Assembly (NCBI GenBank): GCA_027257055.1
Contig: JAPVLO010000384.1
Span: 310,001 to 374,000 of the forward strand
Direction of reading: 5' to 3'
Source of the DNA: Cephalopachus bancanus
Lineage: Eukaryota > Chordata > Mammalia > Primates > Tarsiidae
DNA: 64,000 nucleotides
The position numbers were made by a program, and so were the translations under genes. Positions within the stretch are counted from its first letter, which is position 1. Each line of letters starts with the position of its first letter. Shown here one piece after another: positions 58,694 to 64,000 of this stretch. The notes beneath the pieces were generated by a model. That model worked only from the letters and a program-made list of their open reading frames with translations, searched no databases and was not told the origin of the DNA.

Positions 58694-58990
58694 AGGCTGG
58701 GAACGGTGGCTCATGCCTCTAATCCCAGCACTTAGGGGACCAAAGATGAGAGGATTGCCTAAGCCCATGAGTTCGAGACCAACCTAGGCAACTTGGCGAG
58801 ACCTCATCTCTATGATAAATCAAGAAAAAATTAGCTGGGTGTGATGACGCATGCCTGTAGTTCCAGCTACTTGAAAAGCTGAGGCAGAAGGATTGCCTGA
58901 GCCCAGCAGGCCGAGGCTGCAGTGACTTTGAGTGTGCCACTGCACTCTGGCCTGGGCGACAGAGTGAGACTCTAACTCAAAAGAAAAAAA
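58694..58990 (+). mobile_element. Alu: Alu dimer
   Basis: Perfect 14-bp target-site duplication AGAACACACATACT at 58680-58693 and 58991-59004. Confidence 0.97.
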
Positions 58991-59600
58991 AGAACACACA
59001 TACTTATGAAATATGATAAAAGTGGAATTTCAAATCAATCAGAAAAATGGATATGGCATTTCAAATCAGTGAGAAGATGAGAAGAACTAGTTACACATTT
59101 GAAAAAATAAAGTTAGATTTTATCTTACACCACTCACAGCAGTTTAATCAAGACTTAAATTTTTTTAATGTTAAGAAATTACATATCAGAAGAAAATATA
59201 TACAAATATGTATTACATATTTGGAGTCAGAATGACCATCTGAAATAATGCACCAAAAGCAAAAGCCATAAGAGAAAATATAAAATATTTAACTACATCA
59301 AAATTTAAAACATCTGAATGATCAAAGCAGCATAAAAGGGAAAAGGCAAGCATGTAACAGGAGAAGATATTTCAATATAAATAGCACCAGATGATTAGAA
59401 TCAGCAAATCAATTTTTAAAAAGAAAAATAAATCTAATTGAAAAAAATAGGCCAACAATATAAACTGGTAATTTACAGAATCATAAAAATGGTCAAGATT
59501 TATATAAACTGATACTCAACCTCACTTTAACGGAAGAAATTCAAATTCAGTGAGTGTATTCATATACAGCCGGAAGAAATGTAGGTACAAAGACAGCGCC

Positions 59601-59838
59601 AGCTGAGATGAGTGGACTGCCTGAGCCCGCGGGTTCGAGACCCGCCTGGGCAGCGAGACCTTATCTGTACAATAAATCAAAAAATCAGCCGGGCGTGGTA
59701 GCCCGCGCCTGTAATTCCGGCTACTCGGAAGGCTGAGGCGGAAGGATCACCGGAGCCCAGCAGGTCGAGGCTGTGGTGGCCGGGAGCGGCCACTGCACTC
59801 CAGTCTGGGCGACAGAGTGAAACTCCAACTCAAAAAAA
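59601..59838 (+). mobile_element. Alu: Alu, 5'-truncated, young left-arm-deletion subfamily
   Basis: It lacks the first about 50 bp and has CCTGGGCAGCGAGACC (5 bases fewer than the full form) and GGCCGGGAGCGGCCACTGC. Target-site duplication AAAGACAGCGCC (59589-59600) recurs with one mismatch at 59839-59850, so the truncation happened at insertion. Confidence 0.95.
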
Positions 59839-60034
59839 AAAGACAGTGCCTCCAGAGATCACCCCATCACCCTACAATTCTACTGTTAGTGTCTACCCCG
59901 GAGTCACCCAACCATGTTCCCAAGGACACTAGTACAAAGATCTTCATTGTAATGTTATTTGGAACAGTGAAAAATTAAAAACTGGTGAAGCCGTATTGTT
60001 AGATGGAATAACGAATACATCATTTATGCTAAAA

Positions 60035-60060
60035 TACACACACTCACACACACACACACT
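60035..60060. repeat. (CA)n, interrupted
   Basis: About twelve CA units with one interruption, in the L1M 3' part. Confidence 0.9.
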
Positions 60061-60230
60061 TTTCTATGGTCAATGCTATGGAGAAGTCTGGAAGCATAGA
60101 AGTTACACTGCTAACGGCAGCTATTTCTAAAGAAAGGGCTAAGATGGGGCATTGGAGAAGCGAATAATCAAAGAATACTTATAATTTTTATAAGAAAAGC
60201 TATTAATAAGATAATTTAAAAACTTTTTAA

Positions 60231-62659
60231 TGTACCAATTATGAAATACTGTACTCAAAGCTGCTTTGAACTGGTGAAATCGATGAAGCAACCATTTTTG
60301 GAAAATCTAATCTATGTCTTCCTTTCATCATGGACTAAAGAAAACACGGAAGCTGCCCGTCACACTGTAGGGGTGTGAACCTTTACCCTCTGGTCTACAA
60401 AATGGAAGGTACTCTTAAGTGGAAGTTTATTTTTGGTAGCCATGTTTTGGATGAAGTTTGATTTGTCCACCCCGGAAGTGCCTTTAATACCTAATATGAT
60501 TATGCTGGGAACAAGAGTCACCCTCTTAATACAATTATAACACCCGAACATTAATTTAACCGAATAATCTTCCTCTCTTAGTTCAGTATTCATTGGGAAA
60601 CCAATTTTATAATCTAAGAATTATCCATTTTTTAAAACTTGGAGTCCCACGTTGAGTGCTTTGTGATAAGATGTGAATGGGCTAACTGAACTTGGCTTTT
60701 AGTGTGAAATATAAGACTGTGAAGGCCAAACATACAAACACCTATTTCTTGATGACCACAAATGGCCTATGATTAAGACAGAACCTGATAATTTAAGGAA
60801 AATCAACTTTTCTAAAGTGACAACAGAGAATAATTCATGAATGTACTAATTTTTCTTTCTCCTTCCCCATTAGTCTACACTGGTCTTTAGCTATGACATA
60901 CACAAACCAGTGAGAAAACATTAACTATGGTTAATGGACTGAATGGGTTTATTTAAGAAGGAATATTTAAAGAACTAAAAGCATCCAATTATCTCCATAA
61001 CACATCTATTGGTCGCAGAGACATAATACAAAGTATGTCATAAATTTACTTCCTCTAAAAATCTCATCCTCAGCCCCATAAACATTGAAAGAAATAGCAC
61101 ACTTCTAAATCTCAAAGTCTCTTAGCCATATTTTTACTTTTCTTTTTGTATCACCTATTTCAATATTTTTCTACCTTTCTAATTAAGGTCTATACTCTGG
61201 AAGGAAGACTTTGGATATGGTAGGGGTAAGCTTTTTCAGTCATTAGAGTTGGATATAAAATCAGGTCTGCCTATTTTCAAACAGAATGAATTTGAGGGGA
61301 TCATCGGGTGTTTATTAACTTTGTGAACAAACCTTGAGGAAGGATCATTTGTTTTGATACTTTCAAAGTTCTATTTATGATACAATAACCCTGTAGGTCC
61401 TTAAAAATATATGTCAAATAAATGAATAACGAAAGCAGAATTCAAATGAAAATTACTAATAGCCAATGGAATTTTAAGAAAAAGAAACTCCTTTATCAGT
61501 GGTGGAGAAGTATTAGACAGAAAATTCGTTCTGAAAATTCATTCATTCATTCCATTCCACTCAAAGGGAAGTAACAGTGCCTCTCTCGAAAGCCATTTCC
61601 ATGTATAGTAGATGAAACTCAAATATGATATGGGTAGAAATTGAATCTCAGATGATTTCCCTGCCTTAATACAAGTTTTCCCAGAAAAATTGCAGTCACT
61701 ACAAGAGCCTTCAAATGTGGAGACGCTCATGGCAGAAAGATCTCAATAAGTTCAAGCAAAGATTTCAGAGTCCTTTGACTTCTTTATGTAAGTTAAGAAT
61801 CCAGGAATGGAGGTTAAAGATGGCTGGGCAGGGCAGGGCACCCAGAATCTCTCCCAGGGACTGCACTTCCTGCGCTTTGGTCCCCATAAAGCCACCCAGC
61901 ACAATAAGGGTAATTTAAGAGGCTCTCGTTTGCTACTTGTCAAGGTGCTTCGTACCTCTTGCCTTCACTTCAGGGTCTCGTTATGTTGCTCAGGCTGCCC
62001 TCAAGAGACCCTCCTGTCTCGGCCTCCTGAGTAGCAGGACAACATTAGAAAGACAGAAAAATATTGATATAGTTGTGGAGAACAGCAAAGTGCAAATACA
62101 GCCTAAAGACTGAATTTGGTAATGTGTCGTTTCTTTTCATCTTAATGTTTGGAGTCTTTGATTAGTGCTTCCTGTGCACGGGTGTGATTGGAGTGTTTAC
62201 TGGAAGGTGGGGCAGATGGAAGGTCAGTGCTGGCCAACAGGCCAAGTCCCAAGCCGCCCCAGGGGCATTTCTGCCAGTTTACAGGTTATCTGCTCACCTG
62301 TCCACAGACAGAGCAGGTACTGCCTCCATCTGTCCATGAGAACATGATGTCAAAGGACTGATACACATGCAATACTAGAAAAGTTGATAGATTGTCATGA
62401 ATCTCTTCCTCTGTACTTTCTGGAGGTAAGCTTGGTGGGAATCTGTCATATTTTTAAATGCTCAGTTCTCAGTCACTTCTAGCATAAACAGTTTCATTGA
62501 ATCCAACCCTTGTCGAGTATTCGTTTAGCCATATTTCAGGGTTTAGGGAATAGAAAAGAGTTGTATTTTTCTGCTTTAAGAGCTTCCAATTGGATAGGAG
62601 TGCAAAATGACAAGGGAAAATGAGCAAACATACAAAAAAGGTATTAAATTAACTGCTAA
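60231..62659. other. Unassigned single-copy DNA with a small Alu scrap
   Basis: About 2.4 kb without a gene signal. Only 61968-62040 is recognisable, as an antisense Alu scrap. Many stops in all frames. Confidence 0.5.
61968..62040 (-). mobile_element. Alu: Alu left-arm fragment, antisense
   Basis: AGGGTCTCGTTATGTTGCTC, AGGCTGCCCTCAAGAGACCC and TCTCGGCCTCCTGAGTAGCA resemble an old monomer or Alu arm. No tail or target-site duplication. Confidence 0.55.
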
Positions 62660-62951
62660 GCCAGGCTCGGTGGCTCAGCCTGTAATCCCGTGCCTTTGGG
62701 AGGCTGAGGTGAGCGGATTGCCTGAGCCCACGGGTTCGAGACCCGCCTGGGCAGCGAGACCTCATCTCTACAATAAATCAAAAAATCAGCCGGGCATGGT
62801 AGCGCATGTCTGTAATTCCGGCTACTTGGAAGGCTGAGGCGGAAGGATCGCTGGAGCCCAGCAGACGAGGCTGCGGTGGCCGGGAGCGGCCACTGTACTC
62901 CAGTCTGGGCGACTCAGTGAGACTCTAACTAAAAAAATTAATTAATTAATT
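62660..62951 (+). mobile_element. Alu: Alu dimer, young left-arm-deletion subfamily
   Basis: It has CCCGTGCCTTTGGG and CCTGGGCAGCGAGACC. The tail is A followed by (TTAA)n. AATTAACTGCTAA is repeated exactly at 62647-62659 and 62952-62964. Confidence 0.97.
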
Positions 62952-63169
62952 AATTAACTGCTAAATAGAAAATAAGTTCTTGCCAAAATAGAGCAAACGG
63001 TAATGTCCTTAAGGAACAGAAAGAACAATAAAATCAGGAAGTTCCATTTATTGTGGAGGAAAGTGGGAGGTAGCTTTTTTTGTTTGTTTGTTTTTGTAAA
63101 AAACTTTGGAAGATCAACATTTATAGTGGTATAAACATTAAACATCTTTTCTTTGAAAAGGCGCTCACT

Positions 63170-63470
63170 GGTTGGGCTCAGTGACTCAGTCTGTCATCCC
63201 AGCACTTTGGGAGGCCAAGGTGAGTGGATTGCCTGAGCCCGAGGGTTAGAGACCTGCCCAGGAAACTTGATGAGACCTCGTCTCTACAATAAGTCGAAAA
63301 TTAGCTGGGCCTGGTGGCGCACACCTGTAGTTCCAGCTACTTAGAAAGTTGAGGTGGAAGGATCACCGGAGCCCAGCAGATCGATACTGGGATGGCCATG
63401 AGCGTGCCACTGCAATCCAGCCTGGACAACAGAGTGAGACTCTAACTCAAAAAATTTTTAAAAATAAAAT
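63170..63470 (+). mobile_element. Alu: Alu dimer
   Basis: A full sense dimer with the long left arm. Target-site duplication AAAAGGCGCTCACT (63156-63169) recurs with one mismatch at 63471-63484. Confidence 0.96.
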
Positions 63471-63484
63471 AAAAGGTGCTCACT

Positions 63485-64000
63485 AAGACTGGTGCTTGCT
63501 AGTAAAATAGACACCACACCAACTAGACATATCTCGTATTTAGGGAAGACACCACTGTTAAAACAAGATGGAAGAAGATATACTTCCATCTGGTAATGTT
63601 TAAAAGAAGATGGAACTCAAGTGGAAGACAAGAGATTATGTAAATAACTCTACGTCTGTTTCATAAGGATTTGAATACCAGTGGGGTTCAGACCAGCAAA
63701 ATAAATGAGAAACCCAAGCAATTTTCCAACAGGGTAATTTCACCACTCAGGGAACATTTGACAATGTTGGAGACATTTTTGGTTATCACCGCTTGGGGTG
63801 GAAGTGGGGGTGGGGGTGATGATACTAGTATCTAGTAGGGATAGGCCAAGGATGCTGATAAACAACCTACAGTGCAAAGGGCAGCTTCCTCACAACCCAG
63901 TTACCCAGACCGAAATGTCAATTACATTAAGACTGAGAAACCCTAGGGTAGACCCTCAGGGCAGTCGGCAGCAAGACTTTCTGCTACAATTCAGATAGCA
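63485..64000. other. Unassigned single-copy DNA
   Basis: No repeat or exon was recognised; a short G-rich run lies at 63795-63818. Confidence 0.5.

Larger units (their letters stand above)
47500..60230 (+). mobile_element. L1M: Old L1M, split by nested insertions
   Basis: Pieces of one sense L1M appear in order. ORF1/inter-ORF-like sequence lies to about 49080, including CTTATCACCCACAGTGATTC and AATGGTGAGCAAAACATTC. ORF2 RT sequence at about 50580-51274 includes ATCAGATAGGGTTTATCCCA. It resumes at about 56290-56351 and 57183-57376, across the interruption near AAAATCAGCATAAA and AAAAGTCAACAACGATTCTA, then CTTAGGAATAAAATTAATAG. The ORF2 3' part and end lie at about 57951-58283 and 58991-60230. 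Inserted into it are seven Alus, an L1 3' end with a MITE, a 5-kb L1, an antisense L1 and a mariner derivative. The 5' limit is uncertain. All frames are heavily broken. Confidence 0.7.

Noticed and set aside
1..64000. CRISPR-like spaced repeats, operons or other prokaryotic features
   Set aside because: All regularly recurring sequences are Alu or L1. Target-site duplications, poly(A) tails and microsatellites mark vertebrate nuclear DNA.

Overview
The window is a piece of primate nuclear genome, almost certainly intergenic or intronic, with no gene I can support. It carries about 45 Alu-related elements, both full dimers and fragments, together with primate-type LINE-1 (L1), old L1M, L2, MIR, LTR and DNA-transposon relics. 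The Alus are derived from an AluJ-like ancestor but share a distinctive form: left arm with GCCTGAGCCC, linker CTCTACAATAAATC, right arm with TTCCAGCTACTTGGAAGGC, and tail GACTCCAACTCAAAA. They are not anthropoid AluS/AluY, lemur-type or galago/loris-type Alus as I know those families. By elimination I favour a tarsier; this is inference, not proof.

Layout. 1-11.6 kb: mostly unrecognised single-copy DNA with scattered Alus and a retroposed copy of a retroviral 3' end (1958-2581). 11.6-17.5 kb: a 5'-truncated L1 (ORF1 to 3' end) broken by two Alus and a 561-bp non-autonomous mariner element. 17.5-29 kb: the densest Alu region, with two truncated L1 3' ends, a solo-LTR-like element (about 23513-24169) and a ladder of Alu insertions at one repeated target (28412-28957). 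29-34 kb: L1 3' sequence, an old L1M 3' half and an antisense MaLR-like LTR. 34-47 kb: the most gene-like, least repetitive part, holding MIR and L2 relics, a (GT)n tract and a 22-bp perfect palindrome; no exon is recognisable. 47.5-60.2 kb: one old L1M that acted as a landing pad and is split by Alus, an L1 3' end carrying a Tigger-like MITE, a nearly full-length L1 (51275-56335), an antisense truncated L1 and a second copy of the mariner derivative. 60.2-64 kb: single-copy DNA with two Alus.

None of the elements appears coding-competent: the L1 ORFs have many stops, frameshifts and altered reverse-transcriptase active-site motifs, the mariner copies lack most of the transposase, and the LTR copies have no internal genes. 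The clearest records of activity are target-site duplications (12-19 bp) around many insertions, which show an L1 endonuclease/reverse transcriptase driving Alu, L1 and LTR-transcript retroposition.

I found no new functional system. The points most worth a second look are the two mariner copies that share one deletion structure, the retroposed retroviral 3' end, a young Alu subfamily with a short left-arm deletion, a 75-bp tandem repeat built inside an L1M, and a hairpin next to a G-rich tract in one L1 3' UTR family. All boundaries are by eye and can be off by several bases.
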